Source: an uncultured Siphonobacter sp.
GTDB lineage: Bacteria; Bacteroidota; Bacteroidia; Cytophagales; Spirosomataceae
Length of the DNA: 64,000 nt
Assembly (NCBI GenBank): GCA_913774715.1
Contig: CAJYHS010000155.1
Span: 62,001-126,000 of the forward strand
Direction of reading: 5' to 3'
The notes beneath the pieces were generated by a model, which saw only the letters and a list, made by a program, of their open reading frames with translations, was not told the DNA's origin and ran no database searches. The stretch's first letter is position 1, and the number at the start of each line of letters is the position of its first letter. Made by a program: the position numbers and the translations under genes. This document shows, piece after piece, positions 45,017-53,483 of this stretch.

Positions 45017-45605
45017 ATTGAACCTCCTTCCAGGTTTCTAATAAAAATTGATACTTCTTACGGCCTTTTTGAAGAAATTCCTGATCGGCTTTGAACCAGA
45101 AAATGTCATAAGGCTCTTTCTTCTGAATTCCAACAAAAATGAATTCTCTGCCTGTGCCACCCAGACTATCCAGGTAAAAAGCGGCTTGCCGATCATATTC
45201 GAGATTGTGGCATTGACTCACAAAATCCTGAAATGAATGCGTTGAAGTTGTTTTCAGGTCTAAAACGACTTGATTTCTAAAAACCAGATCGAGGCGAGCC
45301 TTGCAGGGCAAGATCGTGAGTGGATCTGTAAACAACTGAGCATGTTCTTTTCGGGAATATTGCCGATACCAATTGAACTCCTTGTGCGAGCGTAAATTTG
45401 CTTCCAGTCGCCGCAATCGTTCCTGATCTTCGGAATGAACAGGAATTTCCGGCCGGTGAGGTTCCAGCAAAGTAGCGTGCAAAGCCTGTCCAAACGAAGC
45501 AGTTCGAGGGGGTATATACGATTTTCGTCCGAACAGGTAATCCCGAAACCGACTTAAGTCACTATTGGAAATGCGGCGTAATCGCCGATAATCCTCTTCG
45601 CTCAT
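44976..45605 (-). CDS. PD-(D/E)XK exonuclease, RecE/Cas4-like
   Basis: The protein resembles the RecE-type and Cas4-like nuclease domain (PDDEXK_12 group) that resects DNA ends for phage recombination. From ATG 45605 (209 residues) it has ISNSDLSRFRDYLFG and TASFGQALHATLLEP with His43. The catalytic core has Asp106 in CKARLDLVFR and Asp116-x-Lys118 in VVLDLKTT, and YDRQAAFYLDSLGG follows. ATG 45605 overlaps the stop of the upstream 56-residue gene as ATGA, so it is preferred to ATG 45617. No RecT-like annealing protein is adjacent. It is the third gene of a four-gene operon. Confidence 0.8.
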   Translation of the reverse strand: MSEEDYRRLRRISNSDLSRFRDYLFGRKSYIPPRTASFGQALHATLLEPHRPEIPVHSEDQERLRRLEANLRSHKEFNWYRQYSRKEHAQLFTDPLTILPCKARLDLVFRNQVVLDLKTTSTHSFQDFVSQCHNLEYDRQAAFYLDSLGGTGREFIFVGIQKKEPYDIFWFKADQEFLQKGRKKYQFLLETWKEVQYDFTEGKPWHLVA

Positions 45606-45772
45606 CTTTGTTTCCATTGCTGATACAAATGCAGACCCTGAGTTGTTGCTTCGGACAACTCGCGGGTCGAGAGTTTATATTCCCGATAAATCTTCATCCC
45701 TTCCGGCGTCAGATGACCGTACTTAGCCACTTCCTGCCGAATGAATAACAAGGCGAATGATTTGGTAGACAT
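45602..45772 (-). CDS. Hypothetical 56-residue protein, second gene of RecE-like operon
   Basis: The frame starts at ATG 45772 and ends at 45602-45604, encoding a helical, charged protein (MSTKSFALLFIRQEVAKYGH near the N-terminus, LHLYQQWKQR at the end). It lies 15 bases after the 96-residue gene. Its stop codon overlaps the nuclease start as ATGA, which is typical of coupled genes and supports it as real. No family was recognised. Confidence 0.62.
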   Translation of the reverse strand: MSTKSFALLFIRQEVAKYGHLTPEGMKIYREYKLSTRELSEATTQGLHLYQQWKQR

Positions 45773-45787
45773 AACCGGAAGAACAGA

Positions 45788-46078
45788 TTATGAAGCCAGT
45801 TTAGTGGTAGAAAATGGAATTTCGTCCACTTGCTTCGGTGCTAATTCTCTTAATAAAGCTTCTGTCTGATTAAAAGCTGAAGCGTAAGCCGTGGGTGAAG
45901 TAGGTACACAACCATAGGCATATAACATACCAGGCCAGTAACGAAGTCGCTGAATAGCCGGGCAGTCTTCACGTAAAGCAACGATGGTTACGAAACCTTC
46001 CGTTTGACGGAAAAAATGCTCTCCGTCGGGTGTCTGATAGAACAAATCTCGTTGAACAGTCATGAGTTGATTAGTCAA
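45788..46078 (-). CDS. Hypothetical 96-residue protein, first gene of RecE-like operon
   Basis: The protein is soluble, without signal or membrane segment, and contains CPAIQRLRYWPGMLYAYGC. No family was recognised. A minus-strand TATATTTG box (46097-46090) lies 11 bases before its ATG, so the operon probably starts here with a very short leader. The next gene follows after 15 bases. Confidence 0.62.
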   Translation of the reverse strand: MTNQLMTVQRDLFYQTPDGEHFFRQTEGFVTIVALREDCPAIQRLRYWPGMLYAYGCVPTSPTAYASAFNQTEALLRELAPKQVDEIPFSTTKLAS

Positions 46079-46089
46079 AAGTTTATATA

Positions 46090-46097
46090 CAAATATA
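46090..46097 (-). promoter_or_regulatory. Likely -7 box of the RecE-like operon
   Basis: TATATTTG on the minus strand lies 11 bases upstream of the first ATG, in a strongly AT-rich gap shared with ruvB. A clear -33 box is missing. The transcript would be almost leaderless. Confidence 0.4.
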
Positions 46098-46201
46098 ATA
46101 AATATTTATCTAATTTGATTAATTAATCTAGATTTTATTCATAAATATTAGATTAATATAGGGTGATTGTATAATATATTTTGTATTTTTGAATAAAAAT
46201 A

Positions 46202-47239
46202 ATGGTCAACATGGAGAACAATATTGTCCGTCAAAAATCCGTGAAAGATGAAGATCGGGAATTTGAGAGAGCTCTGCGTCCGCTCTCGTTTGATGATTTT
46301 ACGGGACAGGATAAAGTGCTGGAAAACCTGAAAATATTTGTTCAGGCAGCTCGTCAACGGGACGAAACACTTGATCATGTACTGCTACACGGCCCTCCGG
46401 GTTTGGGCAAAACGACTCTATCGCATATTCTGGCTAATGAGATGGGAGCGGGGCTGAAAGCTACGACCGGTCCCGTGTTAGAAAAACCCAGCGACCTGAC
46501 CGGCGTATTGACCACTTTGCAAAAAGGGGATGTATTATTCATTGATGAGATTCACCGATTAAATCCGGTCGTTGAGGAATATTTGTATTCAGCCATGGAG
46601 GATTACCGGATTGATATCTTACTCGATAGCGGTCCTAACTCCCGGACGGTTCAGATTGGTCTAAATCCCTTTACATTAATTGGAGCGACGACGCGGGCTG
46701 GTTTGCTAACGTCTCCGTTGCGGGCTCGGTTTGGTATTAATTGCCGACTTGAATATTACGACGCGAATCTGCTTTCAACCATAATTACTCGATCTTCTTC
46801 CATGCTGGGTACGCCCATTCAGCCGGAAGGAGCCCTGGAACTGGCTCGACGTAGTCGCGGTACGCCCCGGATTGCTAACAATTTATTACGTCGAACCCGT
46901 GATTTTGCCCAGGTATTAGGAGATGGCACGATATCGCAACAGATTGCCGCCACTTCATTAAAGGCATTGGAGGTAGATGAAGGCGGTTTGGATGAAATGG
47001 ATAACCGTATTTTGTTAGCTATTATCGAAAAATTTAAAGGCGGTCCGGTTGGGCTTTCTACTATAGCTACGGCTATTGGCGATGAAGCGGAAACCATTGA
47101 AGAAGTATACGAGCCGTTTTTAATTCAGGAAGGATATTTAATGCGAACACCCCGAGGGAGAGAAGCTACTGAAAAAGCCTATCAACACTTAGGATTCGAT
47201 TATCCTGCTGCTAACAATCCATTTCATTTAGCTGCTTAA
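46202..47239 (+). CDS. ruvB: Holliday junction branch-migration helicase RuvB
   Basis: RuvB is the hexameric AAA+ motor that drives branch migration with RuvA. The 345-residue protein has [20 protein letters not shown], Walker [10 protein letters not shown], Walker [13 protein letters not shown] and sensor [18 protein letters not shown]. The C-terminal winged helix has [15 protein letters not shown]. Start ATG 46202 or 46211 are both possible. A TATTTTTG box (46184-46191) precedes it. It is divergent from the RecE-like operon. No ruvA or ruvC is nearby, as is usual in Bacteroidota. It is probably the host's core gene at the edge of an accessory segment. Confidence 0.96.
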   Translation: MVNMENNIVRQKSVKDEDREFERALRPLSFDDFTGQDKVLENLKIFVQAARQRDETLDHVLLHGPPGLGKTTLSHILANEMGAGLKATTGPVLEKPSDLTGVLTTLQKGDVLFIDEIHRLNPVVEEYLYSAMEDYRIDILLDSGPNSRTVQIGLNPFTLIGATTRAGLLTSPLRARFGINCRLEYYDANLLSTIITRSSSMLGTPIQPEGALELARRSRGTPRIANNLLRRTRDFAQVLGDGTISQQIAATSLKALEVDEGGLDEMDNRILLAIIEKFKGGPVGLSTIATAIGDEAETIEEVYEPFLIQEGYLMRTPRGREATEKAYQHLGFDYPAANNPFHLAA

Positions 47240-47332
47240 TTTTAAAAAGGCGATTTAAGTCAGATAATCTAAGGTTAAGGTCATTAAATAATCATTATTA
47301 TGTTCTTTGATAAGAAAATAATAATAGATGTA

Positions 47333-47362
47333 TTTGGTGTTTTAAAAAAGGATATATATTTG
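47333..47362 (+). promoter_or_regulatory. Promoter of a candidate small RNA
   Basis: TTTG (47333-47336), 18 bases, then TATATTTG (47355-47362) is a near-ideal Bacteroidota promoter. No protein gene follows on this strand before the convergent gene at 47603. Confidence 0.65.
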
Positions 47363-47368
47363 TACATG

Positions 47369-47479
47369 CTCTTTAATTATGAACTCAGCTATAAGAGCTA
47401 ATTGAAACTGAGTTGGCGGCTTGGTTTTAATGAGATATAAGTAAGCATCGATATTTTTAATGTCGATGCTTTTTGTTTT
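47369..47479 (+). ncRNA. Candidate small RNA of about 110 bases
   Basis: A full promoter (47333-47362) is followed after about 80 bases by an intrinsic terminator (47443-47479), with no gene between. The body folds: AACTC/GAGTT (47382-47386 with 47410-47414) encloses AGCT/AGCT (47387-47390 with 47396-47399). Adding AG and CT to the outer stem gives an alternative pairing AACTCAG/CTGAGTT. A tiny frame MNSAIRAN (from ATG 47379) lies in the hairpin but has no downstream gene to control. The segment TTGGCGGCTTGG after the hairpin is unpaired and could be the target-pairing region. The family was not recognised. It is too short for 6S RNA. Confidence 0.6.
47443..47479 (+). terminator. Terminator of the candidate small RNA
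   Basis: A 9-bp perfect stem AAGCATCGA/TCGATGCTT (47443-47451 with 47463-47471) is followed by TTTTTGTTTT. Confidence 0.85.
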
Positions 47480-47602
47480 ATAGCCTCATAGGTAATAACA
47501 AAAATAGGTAGGTAAGTATTTGTTAGTAAGAGTATTATGGTACATACTACTCACTAATAAATGAACTAATCTGAGTGTATGATAAGTAAATAAGTTACTT
47601 TA

Positions 47603-47851
47603 CTACGCTCTAGTTTCTTCGCTGATTAAAATGGGTAAATCTAGTAAGCGAGCTACTTTTAGTTCAGCCTCCCTAAATTCACTTTCCGTACACGGATCAC
47701 ATGCTAATTTTCCTAAGGTATCAGGACGCATACGTGTACGTTCAACTAAAGGGTTAAATTCATAAAGACAAATAATTTTTACCTCCTCTCCCTGGCATTT
47801 AAAGTATTGCCCGCCTCCTTTTGATTTCATAAAAATGGGTTGTTGATTCAT
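47603..47851 (-). CDS. Hypothetical 82-residue protein
   Basis: No family was recognised. The protein is soluble and has three Cys residues, two in LACDPC. It contains KGGGQYFKCQGEEVKIICLY near the N-terminus and a helical C-terminal half (ESEFREAELKVARLLDLPIL). An ATG at codon 8 is an alternative start. It follows the 339-residue gene on the same strand with a gap of 87 bases, so the two may be linked. Confidence 0.6.
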   Translation of the reverse strand: MNQQPIFMKSKGGGQYFKCQGEEVKIICLYEFNPLVERTRMRPDTLGKLACDPCTESEFREAELKVARLLDLPILISEETRA

Positions 47852-47938
47852 AGCCTTAGTTTTATAAGTAGAACTACTAATGTTAAACTCAAATCATTAG
47901 GTAACTAGGTATTATACCTGCTTAATATCTTTTGTAAA

Positions 47939-48958
47939 TTAAGCAGCACGGTGACTGGAGCCTGAAAATAAATAAGTATCTAATTCAGGCTTAATTCGCT
48001 CACTAAAACGCTTTTGTACAAATCCATTTTTTAAGTAATCGGGTAAGCTAGCTAAAAACTCACTGTACGCAGGAACGCCCATAGCTTTTACTACATAAGC
48101 CTCGTGAATGGCATTGATGTGATCGACGATATCCAGTAATGAAATGTGAAATAGTTTGAAGTCCAGATCCACATTCACAAAACGTTCAATTTCCCGGTTA
48201 GTCGATGAAATTCGTAAACGGGAGAATAGATCCAGAAAAGTTGTTAAACCTACCCGGTCGGATAACTCCTGCCAATGTTGAGCACTGAATTTCTCCAGAA
48301 TCTTACCGGTACGTTCACTGCGTAAGGCTAAGGCTGGGTTACTCTGCAATTTCTGTCGTAACGAACGTAATTGGAGCGTACGAGTGGTTCGTAAAAACTG
48401 TCCAATCTGTGCCTGAGCTTCAAAAGGACTATCTGCTAGTAACAATCCTGGATTTCGCTGTCCTTTAGGCAGTCGGTGTACGTGATAATGATCGAGCGGT
48501 CCATCCGCGTAAAAGCTCAGGTAACGTGGATAGTAGGAGTTAGCTACCAATCGGCTGGTTCTCCGGCGGATATTCGCCTCATCAGTCGTTAATACTCCCT
48601 GCGTAGCTAAAAATGCCCGTAACCCATACCATACACAGTAATACGCCTGCGGAAACGTCCAGTGCAGGGCGTTAGACAGGAAAGAGTCATCACCCATTGT
48701 TGCTGTGTTGCGAAGGGCATATTCAGTATTCCAGGCATTTAATAACATCCGCTTCGTCATGTCGAGCGTTGTATCATTCATGCGTGGGGAAAAATTCCGG
48801 AAGCGTTCCAAGTCCGCTAGTTTTCCAGCCGCTTCTGTCTCCCGAATATGGTAATGAATTCCAAAAAAATGGTTGAGAAAAACGCGGGCTGCAATGGATT
48901 GCCGCCACTGTTCGTCGTCCTCCTGATGTATCGCTAATGATTGCAGATTTTCTTGCAT
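47939..48958 (-). CDS. Unknown 339-residue protein with a HEPN-like helix
   Basis: No family was recognised with confidence. The protein is soluble and almost wholly helical. Residues 98-122 (LHWTFPQAYYCVWYGLRAFL and on) resemble the AYYAxyhAxRAxL helix of HEPN domains. No HEPN R-x4-6-H catalytic motif is obvious, although Arg- and His-rich YHVHRLPKGQRNPG lies at about residues 163-176. A core basic segment (about residues 200-235) precedes helices around EIERFVNVDLDFKLFHISLL. It is upstream of the 82-residue gene. It could belong to a defence-type unit, but this is speculation. Confidence 0.6.
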   Translation of the reverse strand: MQENLQSLAIHQEDDEQWRQSIAARVFLNHFFGIHYHIRETEAAGKLADLERFRNFSPRMNDTTLDMTKRMLLNAWNTEYALRNTATMGDDSFLSNALHWTFPQAYYCVWYGLRAFLATQGVLTTDEANIRRRTSRLVANSYYPRYLSFYADGPLDHYHVHRLPKGQRNPGLLLADSPFEAQAQIGQFLRTTRTLQLRSLRQKLQSNPALALRSERTGKILEKFSAQHWQELSDRVGLTTFLDLFSRLRISSTNREIERFVNVDLDFKLFHISLLDIVDHINAIHEAYVVKAMGVPAYSEFLASLPDYLKNGFVQKRFSERIKPELDTYLFSGSSHRAA

Positions 48959-49145
48959 TTTTTCAAGTAGGCTTGTGGATTAATATAACGGTTCGTTACT
49001 CAGGAATGTTCCATAAATTTAAACATTTTTTGTATGCTTAAATAATTGTTTTACAGTTTTTTAGCTATGAAAATAGATGTTATTTTCTGACCTGAAAATC
49101 AATGCTGAATGTATGGTATTTATCAAAGATTTATAGGCTTGTCCA

Positions 49146-50459
49146 TTAATCCGAAAAGGGCTGAATCCAGCCTTTTCTACCATCCGGTAATCGAATGAAT
49201 TCATACGAAGAAGCGATGCCCAAGAGATCAACCGAAGTACCTGTTTTCAAGGTATCTTCCGCAACCGAATCCCAGCTGCTTCGGAAGAAAACATCCGTCG
49301 AAAGTTTCCGACGAGACAGTCGCTTTTCAGGTAATTGCATGCTTGAGGCTAAAACGTATCCTCGAATCCCATCGGGGGTGCTAACCCGATAATACCCTTT
49401 AGTAGAAGCCTCTACCCACACGATGCTATTTTTAGGTAAGCGTTGACGGGTCACTTTCGAAGGTGGTAAACTACTGAATAAGGGTGTGGCCTCGCGGGTG
49501 CGTAAAGTATCTCCCAACCGTTTAGTTACGGTAGCGGCAGGTAATTGGGGTGACTCTACGAAAGCCAGGGGATTAATGGATCCTGAACCACGACGGTAAA
49601 TGCCCAGATGCAGGTGAGGGGCTGTGGTAATGGCATTGCCTGTATTTCCTACGGTGCCTAGAGTATCCCCCGCCTGTACCCGCTGGCCTGACTGCACTAA
49701 TTGCTGATCCAGGTGAGCGTAGTAAAGGGAAATGTTCAGTCGGTCGGCGGAAAGATTAACTACATTACCTCCCAGGCTATTAACCCCTACATTCGTAATA
49801 GTTCCGGGAACGGAGGCAATGAGGGGCGTACCTCGGGGAGCAATCACGTCAATGCCTTCATGAGAGCGGGCTCCGCCATCGCGGGCGGCTCCCCAGAAAC
49901 TGATGATATGCTGAGCCGATTTTCCCGCGACCGGAAACTTCAGAAGAGGTTGCGTGCTCAGGCGAAGAGAAAAGTCTTTTGAAGGTTGTTGAAGGGGAGC
50001 CTGTAAACGTAAAACCAGAGGAATATCTTCCGTGGTTTCATAACTAACGACTTCATTTTTGGGGGTCGCGTAAGCCAGTCGCTGCGGCTTACCGGTATTC
50101 TGAAGCCGAAATAAATCCAGAAAGTAGAGGCTATCAGAGCTGATGAGTTGAGCTTCCAGTCTCCGGCCTGCGGGGAGCATAAACTGATAGCTGAACGTTC
50201 GCTGGCCACCTTCAGGAAAAACGCCGTCTTCGCGGAAGGGTAAAGAGATGATCAAGGAGTCGGCAAGGGCAGCTTCACCCGCCAGCATCCAGGTTTGTAC
50301 CTCATCTGTTTCCAGAATTTTCTGTTTGCGTAAGCTCCGAATGTATTCGTCTCTTGGGGATTGTTCGCCTAGTAGGGCCTGAATTCCGGGTCCGGTTTTA
50401 CAGCTGTAGAGGCTCAGCAATAAAGTAAGAATAAATAAGTTATAGGCAAATGTTTTCAT
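49146..50459 (-). CDS. M23 metallopeptidase lipoprotein with SH3-like repeats
   Basis: The 437-residue cell-envelope lipoprotein has an SPII signal (LSLYSC, Cys20). A beta-rich domain covers about residues 60-185. The M23 peptidase domain has HEGIDVIAPRGTPL, YYAHLDQQLVQSG and APHLHLGIY. The zinc ligands of LytM-type enzymes (H-x3-D and HLH) are present. Two C-terminal SH3-like domains (about residues 320-380 and 385-437) should bind peptidoglycan. The Zn site looks complete, so it is probably an active endopeptidase that opens cross-links during growth. It is divergent from the pectin locus. Confidence 0.88.
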   Translation of the reverse strand: MKTFAYNLFILTLLLSLYSCKTGPGIQALLGEQSPRDEYIRSLRKQKILETDEVQTWMLAGEAALADSLIISLPFREDGVFPEGGQRTFSYQFMLPAGRRLEAQLISSDSLYFLDLFRLQNTGKPQRLAYATPKNEVVSYETTEDIPLVLRLQAPLQQPSKDFSLRLSTQPLLKFPVAGKSAQHIISFWGAARDGGARSHEGIDVIAPRGTPLIASVPGTITNVGVNSLGGNVVNLSADRLNISLYYAHLDQQLVQSGQRVQAGDTLGTVGNTGNAITTAPHLHLGIYRRGSGSINPLAFVESPQLPAATVTKRLGDTLRTREATPLFSSLPPSKVTRQRLPKNSIVWVEASTKGYYRVSTPDGIRGYVLASSMQLPEKRLSRRKLSTDVFFRSSWDSVAEDTLKTGTSVDLLGIASSYEFIRLPDGRKGWIQPFSD

Positions 50460-50605
50460 AGCTAATGGAATGGATATCAGGGCAGTAAAACTAGAAAAGT
50501 GAATGCCAGTAGCTTTAATTGGGGTGAAATATCTACGGAACTGGTTCGACCATTACCAGGGAAAAGGGACGAGAAATCGTCTTTCTTAGGAACCTAAGAA
50601 TACCC

Positions 50606-52903
50606 ATGAAAAAACTACTGATTTTAATTCCACTACTAGCTACACTGGCGTTTCAGCTGAAAGAGAGTTCGACGCAGGTATTTCTGATCGGAGATTCGAC
50701 CATGGCGAATAAACCCAACCCAGCCGACCCTGAACGCGGTTGGGGGCAGATATTACCTGAGTTTCTCGACGAAAAGGTAATCGTTCAGAATCACGCGGTT
50801 AATGGACGGAGTACAAAGAGTTTTATCAATGAAGGCCGTTGGAAAAAAGTCCTGGAAGGTCTGCATAAAGGTGACTGGGTATTGATTCAGTTTGGTCATA
50901 ACGACGAAAAAAGTCAGGATACCTCCCGTTACGCCGCTCCGCAAACGACGTACCGCGAAAACCTGACCCGTTTCATCAAAGAAGCTCGGGCCAAAGGAGC
51001 AAATCCGGTACTGATTACGCCGGTCATGCGTCGGAAGTTTACTGATAAAGGCCAGTTTGAAGATACGCACGGCGATTATCCGGCGGCGGTGAAAGCCGTA
51101 GCTGGGGAACAGAAAGTGCCCCTGATTGATCTTCACGCGAAGAGTCGTCAGACGATTGAGAAAATGGGCGTAGAAGATTCGAAAAAGCTGTTTTTATGGT
51201 TTACGAAAGGGTATTATCCTACCCGCAAGGACGGTATCAAAGACGACACACACTTTTCGGAATACGGTGCCCGTACCATGGCCATTCTGATTGCAGGAGG
51301 CATTAAAGAAGAAAAACTGGATTTAGCTAAGTATCTGAAAAAGAGCCCCTTTGAAGAAAAGTTAGCGTATGAATTACCGATTATTTACCAGCCCGTTTTC
51401 CGGAAAGATACGTTCAATATCATTAAGTACGGAGCTAAAGCTGACGGGCAAACACTGAATTCCAAGGCTATTAACCAGGCCATTACAGCCTGTAGCGAAG
51501 CCGGCGGTGGTACAGTCATAATCCCGGCAGGACTCTGGCTGACCGGTCCAGTGATCTTTCAGAATAATGTAAATCTGCACCTGAATCGTGGAGCTGTGTT
51601 GCAATTCAGTGAAAACAAGGATCACTATCCACTTATCAAAACCACCTGGGAGGGGCTAGATGCTATTCGCTGTCAGGCTCCACTGTATGCAAAGGATGTA
51701 CATGACATTGCTATTACGGGGGAAGGATATATTGACGGAGCAGGGGATGTTTGGCGGGCGGTTAAGAAAAGTAAGCAAACGGCTACGAACTGGGACAAAC
51801 TAGTAGCTTCGGGTGGAGTAGTGGATGGCGACATCTGGTACCCTTCCGAACAGTTTTTACAGGGGGCGAAATCGAAGGTAGCTGTTAGTATTGCGAATGG
51901 CTACGACATGAAAAAATCGGCTGAAATTCGGGATTTTCTTCGTCCCAATATGCTGAGTTTGACCAATTGCCGGAATATTTTGCTGGAAGGCGTGACCATT
52001 CAGAATTCTCCTGCCTGGTGTTTGCATCCACTTCTTTGTCAGGACATTAGCCTGGTTAACCTTACCGTTCGTAACCCCTGGTATGCTCAGAATGGGGATG
52101 GTATTGACCTGGAATCCTGCAAAAATGCCCTGATTGATGGCTGTACGTTTGATGTAGGGGATGATGGTATTTGCATCAAATCTGGTCGTGATGCGGAAGG
52201 TCGTAAACGGGGTGTACCCACGGAAAATGTGATTACCAAAAATAGTACGGTTTTCCATGCACACGGCGGTTTTGTAGTGGGCAGTGAAATGTCGGGTGGT
52301 GCCCGGAATCTGTACGTGTATAATTGTAACTTCTTAGGAACGGACGTAGGACTACGTTTCAAAACGGCTCGTGGTCGCGGAGGCCTGGTGGAAGATGTGT
52401 ACGCAACGGATATCCAGATGACTAATATTCCCGGTGAAGCTATCGTTTTTGATATGTACTACATGGCAAAAGATCCGGTTCCTCTGAAAGGAGAGAAAAC
52501 AGAATCGCTGGCCATTAAAGCAGAACCTCTGAATGAAGGAACCCCTCAATTCCGCAAATTCTACGTTCGTAATGTGGTTTGCAAGGGTGCAGAAACGGGC
52601 ATTTTAGTGCGAGGATTACCTGAAATGAATATTCAGGATATCCACATTGAAAACTCCATTATTGAAAGTAATAAAGGGTTGGTTTGCATCGAAGGGCAAC
52701 GCATTACGCTGAAAAATGTACAGTTAATAACGAAGCAAACGCCGGTTTTGCAAGTGCAGGATAGTCAGAATATTACCTTCGATAAAATTGGTTATAAACC
52801 TTCCGCTGATCTGTTATTAAAGGTTTCCGGTGAGCGTTCAAAAGCCGTTGAATTACTGCATACGGATACGTCAAAAGCGAAAAAAGTAAGAGAAGGGAAG
52901 TAA
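50606..52903 (+). CDS. Pectin enzyme: SGNH acetylesterase fused to GH28 polygalacturonase
   Basis: This exported protein (signal peptide residues 1-17, 765 residues) has two enzyme domains. Residues 25-255 form an SGNH rhamnogalacturonan-acetylesterase-like domain with FLIGDSTMANK (Ser), HAVNGRSTKSF, FGHNDEKS and DDTHFSEYG (Asp-His). Residues from about 260 form a GH28 beta-helix with FNIIKYGAKADG. Catalytic sites are NGDGIDLESC (about 496), GDDGICIKSG (about 518), HGGFVVGSE (about 553) and RFKTARGRGG (about 584). It should remove acetyl groups and cut galacturonan or rhamnogalacturonan chains. KdgF and GH43 genes follow, forming a pectin-use locus. Confidence 0.9.
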   Translation: MKKLLILIPLLATLAFQLKESSTQVFLIGDSTMANKPNPADPERGWGQILPEFLDEKVIVQNHAVNGRSTKSFINEGRWKKVLEGLHKGDWVLIQFGHNDEKSQDTSRYAAPQTTYRENLTRFIKEARAKGANPVLITPVMRRKFTDKGQFEDTHGDYPAAVKAVAGEQKVPLIDLHAKSRQTIEKMGVEDSKKLFLWFTKGYYPTRKDGIKDDTHFSEYGARTMAILIAGGIKEEKLDLAKYLKKSPFEEKLAYELPIIYQPVFRKDTFNIIKYGAKADGQTLNSKAINQAITACSEAGGGTVIIPAGLWLTGPVIFQNNVNLHLNRGAVLQFSENKDHYPLIKTTWEGLDAIRCQAPLYAKDVHDIAITGEGYIDGAGDVWRAVKKSKQTATNWDKLVASGGVVDGDIWYPSEQFLQGAKSKVAVSIANGYDMKKSAEIRDFLRPNMLSLTNCRNILLEGVTIQNSPAWCLHPLLCQDISLVNLTVRNPWYAQNGDGIDLESCKNALIDGCTFDVGDDGICIKSGRDAEGRKRGVPTENVITKNSTVFHAHGGFVVGSEMSGGARNLYVYNCNFLGTDVGLRFKTARGRGGLVEDVYATDIQMTNIPGEAIVFDMYYMAKDPVPLKGEKTESLAIKAEPLNEGTPQFRKFYVRNVVCKGAETGILVRGLPEMNIQDIHIENSIIESNKGLVCIEGQRITLKNVQLITKQTPVLQVQDSQNITFDKIGYKPSADLLLKVSGERSKAVELLHTDTSKAKKVREGK

Positions 52904-52927
52904 CAAAAAACTAATTTTAATGGATGG

Positions 52928-52961
52928 ATTGAGGAGACGCGATTTATCGCGTCTCCTCAAT
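52928..52961. repeat. Perfect 16-bp inverted repeat after the GH28 fusion gene
   Basis: ATTGAGGAGACGCGAT (52928-52943) and its exact complement (52946-52961) surround two T residues. There is no T-run after it. It may stop transcription, stabilise the mRNA end or be a dispersed palindrome. Confidence 0.65.
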
Positions 52962-53030
52962 TATGGAACGATTTATTAAGCATTGGATCATCAATAATGA
53001 TCACGGGTACAAGCCGTTACTTCTCTACAT

Positions 53031-53378
53031 ATGTCACTAAATCCGAAAGAATTATTATTCGTAAAAGCTAACGAAATTCCCTGGGAAACCGTGGGAGATG
53101 GCCTCAGACGCAAGGTATTCACTTACGATGCCAACCTGATGATGACCATGGTCGCGTTTGAAATGGGAGCGATTGGAGCCATGCATCAACACCCGCACAC
53201 TCAGGTAAGTTATGTAGAAAGCGGGGTATTTGAGATTACCATTGGCGAAGAAGTGAAGGTGCTGCATAAAGGCGATGCGTATTATATTCCACCTTCCATT
53301 TTACATGGAGCCGTATGCCGGGAACCGGGAGTATTGGTAGATGTATTTACCCCCATGAGGGAAGATTTTATTAAATGA
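53031..53378 (+). CDS. kdgF: KdgF-like cupin for unsaturated uronates
   Basis: KdgF converts the 4,5-unsaturated uronates made by pectin and alginate breakdown to a linear keto sugar in the cytoplasm. The 115-residue cupin has MHQHPHTQVSYVESGVFEIT with the metal-binding His and Gln residues, GDAYYIPPSILHGAVC with a further His, and no signal peptide. The length agrees with enteric KdgF (about 110 residues). It lies between the GH28 fusion and the GH43 gene on the same strand. That context supports the pectin role. Other small cupins share this pattern, so the function is probable. Confidence 0.78.
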   Translation: MSLNPKELLFVKANEIPWETVGDGLRRKVFTYDANLMMTMVAFEMGAIGAMHQHPHTQVSYVESGVFEITIGEEVKVLHKGDAYYIPPSILHGAVCREPGVLVDVFTPMREDFIK

Positions 53379-53406
53379 AAAGGTGGACGAATAGCCACCT
53401 TTTTTT
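53378..53406 (+). terminator. Terminator of kdgF
   Basis: A 9-bp perfect stem (53378-53386 with 53395-53403) starts on the stop codon's last base, has an 8-base loop and ends in TTTTTT. Confidence 0.85.
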
Positions 53407-53483
53407 ATAAGCTACTAGTAGGATAATACTCCTCGAAACCATACATTGGTTTCGGGAAATAGCTTCTAAACCATGTTTTATTA

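Noticed and set aside
47379-47405. Tiny frame MNSAIRAN inside the candidate small RNA, first considered as an attenuator leader peptide
   Set aside because: There is no gene downstream for an attenuator to control, and the peptide has no codon run.
40546-47602. Search for integrase, transposase, att sites or tRNA at the edges of the accessory segment
   Set aside because: None was seen, so no mobile element is called, only a possible remnant.
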